From Acidimicrobiia bacterium (GTDB taxonomy: Bacteria > Actinomycetota > Acidimicrobiia > Spongiisociales > Spongiisociaceae): a stretch of DNA of 55,965 nucleotides. Under the pieces are notes generated by a model that was given only the letters and a program-made list of their open reading frames with translations, was not told the DNA's origin and made no database searches. The stretch lies in assembly GCA_022827785.1 (NCBI GenBank), contig JAJEIM010000028.1:1-55965 (forward strand), in the 5' to 3' direction. The position numbers were made by a program, and so were the translations under genes. Every line of letters starts with the position of its first letter. Positions within the stretch are counted from its first letter, which is position 1. Of this stretch, positions 42,331-50,872 are shown in pieces.

Positions 42331-43500
42331 CTATACCTGGATCTGACCCATGGATCGGAGCATGGCGGAGGCGACCCGGTCGTTGATCAGACGCGGGACC
42401 GGTTGGGGACCGGGACGCAGGTCGATGCCGGGCGTGACCAGAGCGGCCAGCGACAGGGCCTGGAGGGTGAGACCGAGGTCCATCGCCTCGATGGGGTTGC
42501 CGATACCACCGGCCGCAGCCAGATTGACGATGCGTCCCCCGGCCAGCACGAACACCGTCCGGCCCGTGGGTAACTCGTGAGCGTGGAGGGAGGGGGCGAT
42601 CAGCTTGCCGGGAGCCTCTCCATCCAACCGATCCACATCGATCTCGGTGCCGGTGTGGCCGGCGTTGGCCAGCACCGCTCCGTCGGGCATCACCCGGATT
42701 AACTCGTAGCTCACCACCCGCTCGCGCCCCGTAGCGGTTATCACCACCTCGGCGCCCTGGGCGGCACCGGTGGCGTCGGCCACGTCGAAGCCGTCCATGG
42801 CGGCCTCGAGCGCCTTGACCGGATCCGGATCCACCACGGTCACATCAGCGCCCCGCCGGCGGGCGTACAGGGCGATGCCCCGACCGCACCAGCCGTAGCC
42901 GAACACCCCTACCCGCTTCTTGTGCAGCGACATGTTGGTGGTCCTCACAATGGCGTCGACCACGGACTCTCCCACTCCGTGCTTGTTCTCCACGATCGAC
43001 TTCAGCGGGCTGTCGTTGATCACGATGACCGGAAACCCGACCTCGCCCGCCAGGCCCTCCCGCAGCCGGAAGGCTCCCGACGTGGTCTCCTCGGTAGCGC
43101 CCCTCGGCGGGTTGCCGGCGCGGATACACGCCTCGATCAACTCGGCCCCGTTGTCCAACACCAGGTCGGAGCCGGCAGCGGCAATCCGGTCGAGATGGGT
43201 CTGGACCTCGGCCTTGCCGTCGCCGGGGCGGTCGAGCACCACGCAGCCCCGATCAGCCAGCGCCTCGGCGGTGCCGAACTGGGTTGTGCCCTCGTTTCCC
43301 ATGGCCACCACGCGGGCACCCGCCGCCAGCAACCCCTCGACCAGCACCGCCGTCTTGGGCTCCAGGTGGAGACGGAAGCCGATCGCCAGACCATCGAACA
43401 CCCGCCGCTCCGCGAGTTCCGCCAACGCCTCCGCCAGCACCGGCATGCGCCGCCGGGTCCAGTCGATCCTCCCCTCGGCAACCGCCCGTTCACTCGCCAC
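42331..43500 (-). CDS. Short adenosylhomocysteinase-like protein
   Basis: A 389-residue member of the S-adenosylhomocysteine hydrolase family. Family blocks are recognisable: HLEPKTAVLVEGLLAAGA, GATEETTSGA, INDSPLKSIVENKHGVGESVVDAI with the catalytic lysine, the NAD loop GYGWCGRGIA, and NAGHTGTEID. It is about 40 residues shorter than ordinary bacterial enzymes and lacks the C-terminal tail (KPDHYRY type) that reaches into the NAD site of the neighbouring subunit. It may recycle adenosylhomocysteine or act on a related thioether such as S-inosylhomocysteine. Confidence 0.82.
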   Translation of the reverse strand: MASERAVAEGRIDWTRRRMPVLAEALAELAERRVFDGLAIGFRLHLEPKTAVLVEGLLAAGARVVAMGNEGTTQFGTAEALADRGCVVLDRPGDGKAEVQTHLDRIAAAGSDLVLDNGAELIEACIRAGNPPRGATEETTSGAFRLREGLAGEVGFPVIVINDSPLKSIVENKHGVGESVVDAIVRTTNMSLHKKRVGVFGYGWCGRGIALYARRRGADVTVVDPDPVKALEAAMDGFDVADATGAAQGAEVVITATGRERVVSYELIRVMPDGAVLANAGHTGTEIDVDRLDGEAPGKLIAPSLHAHELPTGRTVFVLAGGRIVNLAAAGGIGNPIEAMDLGLTLQALSLAALVTPGIDLRPGPQPVPRLINDRVASAMLRSMGQIQV

Positions 43501-43533
43501 CTGGACCGCTCCCGTTTCTACTGTGCGTAGGCC

Positions 43534-43908
43534 CTAGGGAATAACGGCTACCAGGTCTATCTCGACCATGATGCCGTGGAGGTCGCTGCCCACGGTGGTG
43601 CGCACCGGCTTGGGATCACCGAACCGCCGCTCGTAGACCCGGTTGTAGGCCGCGAAGTCGCCGAGGTCCTGCAGATGCACCGTCGCCTTGACCGCGTGGT
43701 CGAGGCTGGTACCGGCCGCCTCCAAGACAGCGCTCAGGTTGTCGATGGTCAACTCGGTCTGCTCCTCGATCGTGTCGCCGACGATCTGGCCCGTAACCGG
43801 GTCGATGGGTCCCATCCCTGCTGTAAATACCAGGTTGCCGACCCGCATTCCCTGCGAGTACGGACCCAAGGGCGCTGATGCGGCGTCGGTGCGGATTTCT
43901 TGCTTCAT
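43534..43908 (-). CDS. RidA/YjgF/TdcF-family enamine/imine deaminase
   Basis: A 124-residue protein of full family length with PLGPYSQGMRVGNLVFTAGMGPID at the N-terminus and the key arginine in PVRTTVG. The terminal signature VEIDLVAV is normal. RidA proteins hydrolyse reactive imines or enamines released by PLP and flavin enzymes, both abundant in this window. It lies 33 bases upstream of the adenosylhomocysteinase-like gene and likely shares its transcript. Confidence 0.92.
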   Translation of the reverse strand: MKQEIRTDAASAPLGPYSQGMRVGNLVFTAGMGPIDPVTGQIVGDTIEEQTELTIDNLSAVLEAAGTSLDHAVKATVHLQDLGDFAAYNRVYERRFGDPKPVRTTVGSDLHGIMVEIDLVAVIP

Positions 43909-43999
43909 GTCAGTACCGTCACTCCCGGTCTCTGGTTCACCTGATCTGCTCAGGGGTCAATGACATCCCCGGACAATACATCCGGCCAGCACGGATCGA

Positions 44000-45526
44000 T
44001 CAGGCGAGCCGACCTGTCACGGTCTCGACCGCCTCCACCAGGGCCTCGTCCCCGAGAAGATCCTCGGCCGCGTGGAGTTCGGGCGACAGAGCGCGATCAG
44101 GACCCGGACCGGCCACGCAGCCTCTTAACAGCCGGACGGCCGCGCCAGTTCCGTCCGCCGGTTCGAGAGGTTCGCGGAGTTCGACGGCACGAGCCGCCGC
44201 TACCCACTCGATCGCCAGGATCCGGCGCAGATTGGCGATCACCCGGCGCAGCTTGCGGGCCCCGGACCAACCCATCGAGACGTGGTCCTCCTGCATGGCC
44301 GACGTCGGATAGGAATCCACCGAAGCCGGAGCGGCCAGCCGCCGGTTCTCGGCACACATCGCGGCCGCGGTGTACTGGCCGATCATCAGACCGCTGTCCA
44401 CACCCGGATCGTCGGCGAGGAACGGCGGAAGCCCGTAGGAGCGGTTTTGGTCGAGGAGCCGGTCGAGGCGCCGCTCCGCGATCGCCCCCACCTCAGCCAG
44501 GGCTATCGCCAGGTAGTCGGCTGCGAACGCGACCGGGGCACCGTGGAAATTGCCGCATGACTCGACCCGCCCGTCGGGAAGGACCATCGGGTTGTCGATG
44601 GCCGCGGCCAGCTCGCGGTCGGTGACTTCCCTGGCGAAAGCAAGGGTGTCGCGGGCCGCGCCGTGGACCTGGGGGGTGCATCGGATCGAGTAGGCGTCTT
44701 GGACCCGCAGGCAGCCGCGGCGGTGGCTGGCAACGATCGGCGACCCGGCCAGAACGGCCCGGAGATTGGCAGCGCTGGCAGCCTGGCCCGGATGGGGTCT
44801 CAGTGCCTGAAGGTCGGCCGCGTATGCCCGGTCGGTCGCCAGGAGACCCTCGACACTGAGCCCCGCGACGATGTCGGCGACGGTCAGCAGGTAGGCGGCA
44901 TCATGAACCGCCAGACAGAGCATTCCCAGCATCCCGTCCGTGCCGTTGGTGAGTGCCAGACCCTCCTTCTCGGCCAGGACCACCGGCGCGATCCCGTTCC
45001 GGGCCAGGACGGTGGCGGCATCCTGCGTCCCGCTGCCGGCCATGACTTCACCCTCGCCGATAAGTACGAGCCCGACGTGGGCGAGGGGAGCCAGGTCACC
45101 GCTGGCTCCCAGCGAGCCGTGTTCCGGCACTCTCGGAACGATCCCGGCGTTCAGCAGGCGTACCAGCCCCTCGGCGACCAGCGGGCGGGCGCCCGAATAC
45201 CCGAGCGCCAGGGTCCGCGCCCGCAGAAACATCATTGCCCTGACCACCTCGGCCTCCACCGGCGGCCCCATCCCCGCGGCGTGGGAGCGGATCAGAGAAC
45301 GCTGGAGGTCGGCCCTCCGTTCCGTGGGGATCGTGGTCGTAGCCAGGGCGCCGAAGCCGGTGGTGATCCCGTAGACCGGGTCACCTTCGGCGAGTTGCTC
45401 CACGATGGAGCGCGCAGCCCTCATGCGCCCCGAGGCGCCATCCGTCAGGCGGACCCTCTCGCCTCCGCGGGCAACCGCGACGACATCCGGAACCGTCACT
45501 CCGGGACCCTCGAGCAGCACGGTCAT
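44000..45526 (-). CDS. hutH: Histidine ammonia-lyase
   Basis: A 508-residue aromatic-amino-acid lyase. The MIO cofactor triad Ala141-Ser142-Gly143 lies in GSLGASGDLAPL. Tyr52 (VYGITTGFG), His82 (RSHAAG, the histidine-selecting position), the VQDAYSIRC segment and the glutamate in QEDHVSM match the Pseudomonas enzyme. It eliminates ammonia from histidine to give urocanate. It is transcribed after iclR with 11 bases between. Because the opposite operon contains mttB, elimination of trimethylamine from hercynine or ergothioneine by a lyase of this family is an alternative worth testing. Confidence 0.92.
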   Translation of the reverse strand: MTVLLEGPGVTVPDVVAVARGGERVRLTDGASGRMRAARSIVEQLAEGDPVYGITTGFGALATTTIPTERRADLQRSLIRSHAAGMGPPVEAEVVRAMMFLRARTLALGYSGARPLVAEGLVRLLNAGIVPRVPEHGSLGASGDLAPLAHVGLVLIGEGEVMAGSGTQDAATVLARNGIAPVVLAEKEGLALTNGTDGMLGMLCLAVHDAAYLLTVADIVAGLSVEGLLATDRAYAADLQALRPHPGQAASAANLRAVLAGSPIVASHRRGCLRVQDAYSIRCTPQVHGAARDTLAFAREVTDRELAAAIDNPMVLPDGRVESCGNFHGAPVAFAADYLAIALAEVGAIAERRLDRLLDQNRSYGLPPFLADDPGVDSGLMIGQYTAAAMCAENRRLAAPASVDSYPTSAMQEDHVSMGWSGARKLRRVIANLRRILAIEWVAAARAVELREPLEPADGTGAAVRLLRGCVAGPGPDRALSPELHAAEDLLGDEALVEAVETVTGRLA

Positions 45527-45537
45527 CCCGGCACCAC

Positions 45538-46281
45538 CTACCGCGGGAAGAGCGCCAGCGAGGTCTTGACTGCCGCGTCCACCACAGCCTCGGCGGTCCG
45601 GTCCAGGCGCTCTCCTGTCAACCGCTCGGCAGGTCCCAGTACCGAGAATGCTCCCACGATCCCCTCGGATCCATGGATGGGAGCCACCACCGCCGTGACA
45701 TCCGGTTCGATAGCCCCCGTGTTGAAGAACGGGGCCGGGGGCCGACCGTGGTTCGTCATCTCGCTCGCCAGGGCCTCCCCCAACGCCGTTCCTTCGATGG
45801 GCACCGACTTACCGACCCATCCGACGTGGCGGATCGCTCTGCGACTCTCAACCGTCGCTATGTAGACGGCTTCGCTTCCATCCCTGACCGCCAGGTACGC
45901 GGACTCCTCGGTTGTGTCGGCCAGACGCTGCAGAGCCGGCTGGGCGGCTGCCGTGAGCCGGGCGTAGGGGCCCGATTGGAAGGCGGCCAGGGCGAGCCGC
46001 ACGAAGCTCGGCCCCACCGAGTACCTGCCGAGATCGTTGCGGACCAGGTAGCCGTGGCTCGTCAGTACACGCAGATGGCGCAGGGCCGTGCTGACCGGTA
46101 TGCCGGTCGCGTCGGCCGCTTCGGTCAAACCGACCGCCCCTCCGGCCACGACCCTGTCGAGCAGGCTCAGTACCCTCACCGCCGACCGTGACGCATGAAG
46201 CGTCGACCCGGACCCGCCCGAGGATCGAGCAAGGTCCACGATCACCCGATCCGGCGACCCTGTAGCTCGCTGGTATTTCAT
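45538..46281 (-). CDS. IclR-family transcriptional regulator of the hut locus
   Basis: A 247-residue regulator with an N-terminal winged HTH (ADATGIPVSTALRHLRVLTSHGYLVR, roughly residues 58-83) and the C-terminal IclR effector domain (YLAVRDGSEAVYIATV, then IEGTALGEALAS). It lies between hutH, downstream on the same strand, and hutU, divergent. A palindrome overlaps its own start codon, so autoregulation plus control of hutU is likely. The effector may be urocanate or an N-methylated histidine. Confidence 0.92.
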   Translation of the reverse strand: MKYQRATGSPDRVIVDLARSSGGSGSTLHASRSAVRVLSLLDRVVAGGAVGLTEAADATGIPVSTALRHLRVLTSHGYLVRNDLGRYSVGPSFVRLALAAFQSGPYARLTAAAQPALQRLADTTEESAYLAVRDGSEAVYIATVESRRAIRHVGWVGKSVPIEGTALGEALASEMTNHGRPPAPFFNTGAIEPDVTAVVAPIHGSEGIVGAFSVLGPAERLTGERLDRTAEAVVDAAVKTSLALFPR

Positions 46282-46291
46282 TAAATGAAAT
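46275..46291. promoter_or_regulatory. IclR-type operator palindrome
   Basis: ATTTCATT (46275-46282), one central base, then AATGAAAT (46284-46291): a perfect 8-bp inverted repeat. Size and A/T-rich TTTC...GAAA form fit IclR-family sites. It covers the iclR start codon (46279-46281) and ends 13 bases before the hutU -35 box. Confidence 0.7.
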
Positions 46292-46304
46292 CACTTTCTG
46301 TTTA

Positions 46305-46334
46305 TTGACAGGATAGACCCGGACCAGGTATTAT
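46305..46334 (+). promoter_or_regulatory. Promoter of the hutU operon
   Basis: TTGACA (46305-46310) and TATTAT (46329-46334) separated by 18 bases form the strongest sigma-70-type promoter seen in the window. Transcription would start near 46341, giving a leader of about 48 bases with GGTGAGG 6 bases before the ATG at 46389. Confidence 0.75.
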
Positions 46335-46338
46335 TCAA
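46310..46338 (-). promoter_or_regulatory. Promoter of iclR-hutH
   Basis: On the minus strand TTGAAT (46338-46333), 17 bases, then TATCCT (46315-46310). It overlaps the hutU promoter face to face, so the two polymerases would compete. The operator palindrome lies in the iclR leader and start region. Confidence 0.55.
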
Positions 46339-46388
46339 GAAGCAGTTCGCCTGCGAGAACCTTTCCCTTCGGATCGGTGAGGTCTGCG

Positions 46389-48080
46389 ATGACGGCAAAC
46401 ACGTACCCCGGTTCAGGCCCGCCGGTAGGGGGTGTCTCCGCCCCGACCGGAACCGGCCTTACCTGTCGCGGCTGGCCGCAGGAAGCAGCCTTCCGCATGC
46501 TTCAGAACAACCTCGATCCCGAGGTCGCCGAACGCCCGGAAGACCTGGTGGTGTACGGCGGCACCGGGCGGGCCGCCCGGTCATGGGATGCCTACCACGC
46601 CATGATCCGGACGCTTACCACCCTCGCCCACGACGAGACGATGCTGGTCCAGTCCGGCAAGCCGGTGGGGGTCCTCCGCACCCATGAATGGGCGCCGCGG
46701 GTGCTGATCGCTAACTCCAACCTCGTCCCCGACTGGGCGAACTGGGACGAGTTCCGCCGCCTGGAACACCTCGGATTGACCATGTTCGGGCAGATGACGG
46801 CCGGCTCCTGGATCTATATCGGCACCCAGGGCATCCTGCAGGGAACCTACGAGTGCTTCGCCGCCATCGCCCGGAAGCGGTTCGGGGGCTCTCTGGCGGG
46901 CACCCTCACGGTTACCGCCGGATTGGGGGGAATGGGTGGCGCCCAGCCTCTTGCGATCACCATGAACGGCGGGGTGGCCCTTTGCGTGGAGGTGGACCCC
47001 GACCGGGCCGGTCGCCGGCTCGAGACCCGTTACCTGGATGTGGTAGCCGATGGCTACATGGACGCCCTCCGCCGCTGCATGGAGGCGGTGGCGGGCCGCC
47101 GACCGCTCTCGGTGGGGCTGGTCGGCAACGCGGCAGACCTCCTTCCCCGCCTTCTGGAGGACGGAATCGCCGCCGACATCGTGACCGATCAGACACCGGC
47201 ACACGATCCGCTGAGCTACATCCCCGACGGCCTGTCCGTGGAGGAGGCCGGCGAACTCCGGGAGACCAAACCGGACGAGTACGTCATCCGTTCCCGGGCC
47301 GCCATGGCCACCCATGTCGAGGCCATGGTCGGATTCCTGGACGCCGGAGCGGAGGTGTTCGATTACGGCAACAGCCTGCGGGCCGAAGCCGAGCTGGGCG
47401 GGTATGACAGGGCCTTCGCCTATCCGGGATTCCTTCCGGCCTACATCCGCCCCTTGTTCTGCGAGGGCAAGGGGCCGTTCCGCTGGGTGGCGCTCTCCGG
47501 CGACCCGGCCGACATCGCGGCAACCGACCGGGCGGTCCTCGAGGAGTTCCCCGACGACGAGGGCCTGCGGCGCTGGATCACGCTGGCCGGGGAACGGGTC
47601 GCCTTCCAGGGGCTGCCCGCCCGGATCTGCTGGCTGGGCTACGGCGAGCGCCACCGGCTGGGTTTGCGATTCAACGACATGGTGCGGTCAGGAGAACTGA
47701 AAGCGCCCATCGTGATCGGGCGGGACCATCTCGACTCCGGGTCTGTGGCCTCGCCCTACCGCGAGACCGAGGAGATGGCGGACGGCAGCGACGCCATCGC
47801 CGACTGGCCCCTCCTCAACGCGCTGGTCAACACGGCATCCGGTGCGTCCTGGGTGAGCATCCATCATGGAGGCGGGGTCGGGATCGGACGCTCGATCCAC
47901 GCCGGCCAGGTGTGCCTGGCCGACGGCACGGATCTGGGGGCCCGGAAGCTGGAGCGTGTACTACTCAACGATCCGGCCACCGGCGTCATCAGGCATGCAG
48001 ACGCCGGTTACGAACCGGCGGCACGAGTCGCCGCCGACCGGGGGGTGCGCATCCCGATGACGGAAACGGGTCTCCCGTAG
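46389..48080 (+). CDS. hutU: Urocanate hydratase
   Basis: A 563-residue urocanase with tightly bound NAD. The NAD loop [41 protein letters not shown] (the active-site cysteine region) and [11 protein letters not shown] are in the usual order and spacing. It adds water to urocanate to give imidazolonepropionate. FDYGNSLR differs from the usual FDYGNNIR, a small deviation near the active site. ATG 46389 is preferred over GTG 46377 on Shine-Dalgarno spacing. It is the first gene of a seven-gene operon. Confidence 0.93.
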   Translation: MTANTYPGSGPPVGGVSAPTGTGLTCRGWPQEAAFRMLQNNLDPEVAERPEDLVVYGGTGRAARSWDAYHAMIRTLTTLAHDETMLVQSGKPVGVLRTHEWAPRVLIANSNLVPDWANWDEFRRLEHLGLTMFGQMTAGSWIYIGTQGILQGTYECFAAIARKRFGGSLAGTLTVTAGLGGMGGAQPLAITMNGGVALCVEVDPDRAGRRLETRYLDVVADGYMDALRRCMEAVAGRRPLSVGLVGNAADLLPRLLEDGIAADIVTDQTPAHDPLSYIPDGLSVEEAGELRETKPDEYVIRSRAAMATHVEAMVGFLDAGAEVFDYGNSLRAEAELGGYDRAFAYPGFLPAYIRPLFCEGKGPFRWVALSGDPADIAATDRAVLEEFPDDEGLRRWITLAGERVAFQGLPARICWLGYGERHRLGLRFNDMVRSGELKAPIVIGRDHLDSGSVASPYRETEEMADGSDAIADWPLLNALVNTASGASWVSIHHGGGVGIGRSIHAGQVCLADGTDLGARKLERVLLNDPATGVIRHADAGYEPAARVAADRGVRIPMTETGLP

Positions 48081-49621
48081 TGGCTGCCCGGCGTGGCCGT
48101 GGCGGGCGCCGGGCTCGTATCGCCAACCGCGGCCCCGACAACCCCCAACTCCCGTTCCGCCAACCGAGGCTCTCCTGGCCTCCGGTCCGGGCCATTACCG
48201 ACGACCGTGTCGAAGCCATCCACGAAGCGTCCCTGAAAGTACTGCGTGACGTCGGGATGGACATGCTGCACCTCGAGGCCAGGACACTTCTCCGCCGGGA
48301 GGGAGCGGATGTCGACCCCGACTCGGCGCGGGTCCGTTTCGATCCCGAGATGGTCACCGAGCTGGTCGGCCACGCACCTTCCGGATTCACCCTCCACGCC
48401 CGCAACCCCGCCCACCACATCCACCTCGGCGGGAACCACCTGGCGTTCGCGGCGGTGGCCAGCCCGCCCCAGGTCTCCGGTCTCGGCCGTGACCGGCGTA
48501 CGGGAAACCGGGACGACTTCAGACAGCTGGTGCGCCTGAGCCAGCACCTGAACGTCCTGCACCTGCACGGCGGATACCCGGTGGAACCTGCCGACCTCCA
48601 TCCCTCGGTCCGCCACCTGTACGCCACCCTCGATCTTCTCACGCTCAGCGACAAGGCCTTCCACACCTACAGCCTTGGACGGCAGCGCACCCTCGACACG
48701 ATCGAGATGGCCCGGATCGCCCGGGGGATAACCGACGCCGACCTCGAGGCCCAGCCTTCGCTGTACACGATCGTCAACACCTCGTCGCCGCTGCGGCTCG
48801 ACACCCCGATGATCGAAGGGATCTTCGAGCTGTCGGCCCGTAACCAGCCGGTGGTGGTCACCCCCTTCACGCTGGCGGGAGCGATGGCACCGGTGACGGT
48901 CGCCGGAGCGCTGGTCCAGCAGAATGCGGAGGCGCTCGCCGGCATCGCCCTCACCCAGGCCGTGCGACGGGGAGCGCCGGTCGTGTACGGCGGGTTCACC
49001 TCCAACGTGGACATGCAGTCAGGCGCTCCCGCCTTCGGAACTCCCGAATACCTGCAGGCCGCACTGGTCGGCGGTCAGCTGGCGCGCCGCTACGGCCTCC
49101 CGTACCGATCGTCGAACGCCAACGCCTCCAACGCCGTCGACCTCCAGGCCGCCTACGAGAGCATGTTCTCGCTGTGGGGAGCGGTGATGGGCGGCGCCAA
49201 CCTGGTGATGCACGCGGCCGGGTGGCTCGAGGGCGGGCTGCGGGCGTCCTTCGAGAAGATGGTTCTGGACGCCGACTTGCTGCAGATGATCTGCGCGGCG
49301 CTGGAGCCATTGGCCACCGATGACGGTTCGCTGGCCCTCGAAGCCATCGCCGATGTCGGACCGGGCGGTCACTTCTTCGGTACCGCCCATACCCAGGCCC
49401 GCTACCGAAACGCCTTCCATACCCCCCTCCTATCCGACTGGAGCAACTTCGAGACGTGGGACGAGGCCGGACGGCCCGATCCCGCCAGGCGGACCGAGAC
49501 CCTGGCCAGAGAGTTGTTGGACGCCTACGAGCCGCCCTTCATGGACTCCGCGGTCCGCGATGAACTCGATGAGTTCGTCGCCCGCCGCACCCGTGAGGGC
49601 GGCGTCGCCACCGATTTCTGA
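48080..49621 (+). CDS. MttB-family (trimethylamine/betaine) corrinoid methyltransferase
   Basis: A 513-residue TIM-barrel methyltransferase of the MttB superfamily, read without an in-frame amber codon, so it is the non-pyrrolysine type that includes the glycine betaine enzyme MtgB. It begins at GTG 48080, overlapping the hutU stop (TAGTG). Blocks such as GGYPVEPADLHPSVRHLYA, PVTVAGALVQQNAEALAG and NASNAVDLQAAYES are family features. It would move one methyl group from a quaternary amine to a corrinoid protein, which is not encoded in this window. Its placement inside a histidine-degradation operon suggests an N-trimethylated histidine (hercynine) or trimethylamine derived from it. Confidence 0.87.
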   Translation: MAARRGRGGRRARIANRGPDNPQLPFRQPRLSWPPVRAITDDRVEAIHEASLKVLRDVGMDMLHLEARTLLRREGADVDPDSARVRFDPEMVTELVGHAPSGFTLHARNPAHHIHLGGNHLAFAAVASPPQVSGLGRDRRTGNRDDFRQLVRLSQHLNVLHLHGGYPVEPADLHPSVRHLYATLDLLTLSDKAFHTYSLGRQRTLDTIEMARIARGITDADLEAQPSLYTIVNTSSPLRLDTPMIEGIFELSARNQPVVVTPFTLAGAMAPVTVAGALVQQNAEALAGIALTQAVRRGAPVVYGGFTSNVDMQSGAPAFGTPEYLQAALVGGQLARRYGLPYRSSNANASNAVDLQAAYESMFSLWGAVMGGANLVMHAAGWLEGGLRASFEKMVLDADLLQMICAALEPLATDDGSLALEAIADVGPGGHFFGTAHTQARYRNAFHTPLLSDWSNFETWDEAGRPDPARRTETLARELLDAYEPPFMDSAVRDELDEFVARRTREGGVATDF

Positions 49622-49631
49622 GAGGATCTGC

Positions 49632-50306
49632 TTGAAACCCGTCCGTTACAGCCCCGCCCGTATACGTACCGACGAGAACCCGGCCGACCATCCGTGCGCC
49701 GACATCCGGCACTACGAGGCCGACCTGGCACTGTTGAACCACCTGCTCCGGGACCTGCGGGCTCTACTTCGCCGCGCCGAGGCAGGGGAACTGGCGCTCC
49801 GTCCTTACGAGGTCAGGACCTGGCTCGAGGACGGGCTGAGACGCAGGATCGTCATGTGCGACCCGGCGGCCCTGTTGACGGGTACGGACGTGTTGATCGT
49901 CGGTTTTCTCGGGAACCGGCGCTCGACTGCAGAGGCCCAGGCCATTGACGAATTCGACATCGACGTGATCTCGGAGTTCCGGCAGTACCCGGGCATCCTC
50001 AGCTATAGCTCCACCGAGAGGATGCCGAAACAATGGGCGAACCTGGTGGTCCACCAGGAGGTGGGAGATCGCGAGGCCTGGCGTCACAGTGCGGTTCACA
50101 TAGAAGCGGCCGAGGTGCTGTCTCCGGTCGTGTACCACAGCGTTCGCATCCATAACGGGCGCCTGCGCGGGGGGCCGCTCGGCGACGGCAAGCTGACAGT
50201 GGAGCTCAGCAAGTACTGGGACTACGACTCGGACCCGACGTGGCACGCCATCCGGACACTCCCGGGAGGGATCACGTCGGCAGACCGCTGGCCAGGCCGG
50301 CCATGA
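49632..50306 (+). CDS. Protein of unknown function in the hut-mttB operon
   Basis: A 224-residue soluble protein starting at TTG 49632, 10 bases after mttB, with GAGAGG upstream. I do not recognise the family. The N-terminal third is helical and charged (HYEADLALLNHLLRDLRALLRR). The middle has alternating strands (DVLIVGFLGNRR). The C-terminal part repeats histidines and tryptophans (WANLVVHQEVGD, WRHSAVHIEAAEVLSP, DPTWHAIRTLPGG), reminiscent of ferredoxin-like ABM/EthD folds, but this is impression only. Its stop overlaps the next start (ATGA), so it is a true operon member, perhaps a partner of MttB. Confidence 0.75.
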   Translation: MKPVRYSPARIRTDENPADHPCADIRHYEADLALLNHLLRDLRALLRRAEAGELALRPYEVRTWLEDGLRRRIVMCDPAALLTGTDVLIVGFLGNRRSTAEAQAIDEFDIDVISEFRQYPGILSYSSTERMPKQWANLVVHQEVGDREAWRHSAVHIEAAEVLSPVVYHSVRIHNGRLRGGPLGDGKLTVELSKYWDYDSDPTWHAIRTLPGGITSADRWPGRP

Positions 50307-50872
50307 CAGTCCGGCGGATCCTCTCCATAGGCCACCCAGTGCTGCGGGAGCGGGCAGGGGAAGTGTCCCGCCACGACGTCCCGCTCCCGGCGATCCAGAG
50401 CCTCATCGACGATCTCATCGACACCATGCGGCATGCCAACGGCTCGGGGATCGCCGCCACCCAGATAGGCGAGCCGGTCCGGATCATGGTGATGGAGGTC
50501 GACGACAACCCGCGCTACCCCTACAAGCCACCCATCCCCCTCACCGTGGCGATCAATCCCGAGTACGAGATCCTCGACGACAGGACGGTGATCATCAACG
50601 AGGGATGCCTGTCGGTTCCGCTGCGGGGTGAGCTGGAACGCAAAGTCAATCTCCGCGTCCGCTACACCGACCGGTACGGGACCGACCATGAACGGGTCCT
50701 GCGCGGCCTCACTGCCGGAACCTGGCAGCACGAGTGCGACCACCTCGACGGCGTCCTGGTGGTCGACCGGATCGATCCCAGGACCCTCAGCACGTGGGAA
50801 GAGTTCGACCGGCATCACCGTGACCCTTTCGTCGAGCGGATAACCCGCTTCGTGGCCGAGGTGGGCTCGTGA
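50303..50872 (+). CDS. Peptide deformylase-like metalloenzyme; candidate N-formylglutamate deformylase
   Basis: A 189-residue protein with all three peptide-deformylase motifs intact: GSGIAATQIG, EGCLSVP and QHECDH. Together they supply the metal-binding cysteine, two histidines and catalytic glutamate. It is fully coupled by overlaps to the unknown gene before it (ATGA) and hutF after it (GTGA). A housekeeping deformylase would be expected near fmt. In this operon, hutF yields N-formylglutamate and no hutG is present, so it may deformylate that compound. An insertion, DDNPRYPYKPPIP, near the substrate side could reflect this change. The family call is secure; the role is inferred. Confidence 0.88.
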   Translation: MTVRRILSIGHPVLRERAGEVSRHDVPLPAIQSLIDDLIDTMRHANGSGIAATQIGEPVRIMVMEVDDNPRYPYKPPIPLTVAINPEYEILDDRTVIINEGCLSVPLRGELERKVNLRVRYTDRYGTDHERVLRGLTAGTWQHECDHLDGVLVVDRIDPRTLSTWEEFDRHHRDPFVERITRFVAEVGS

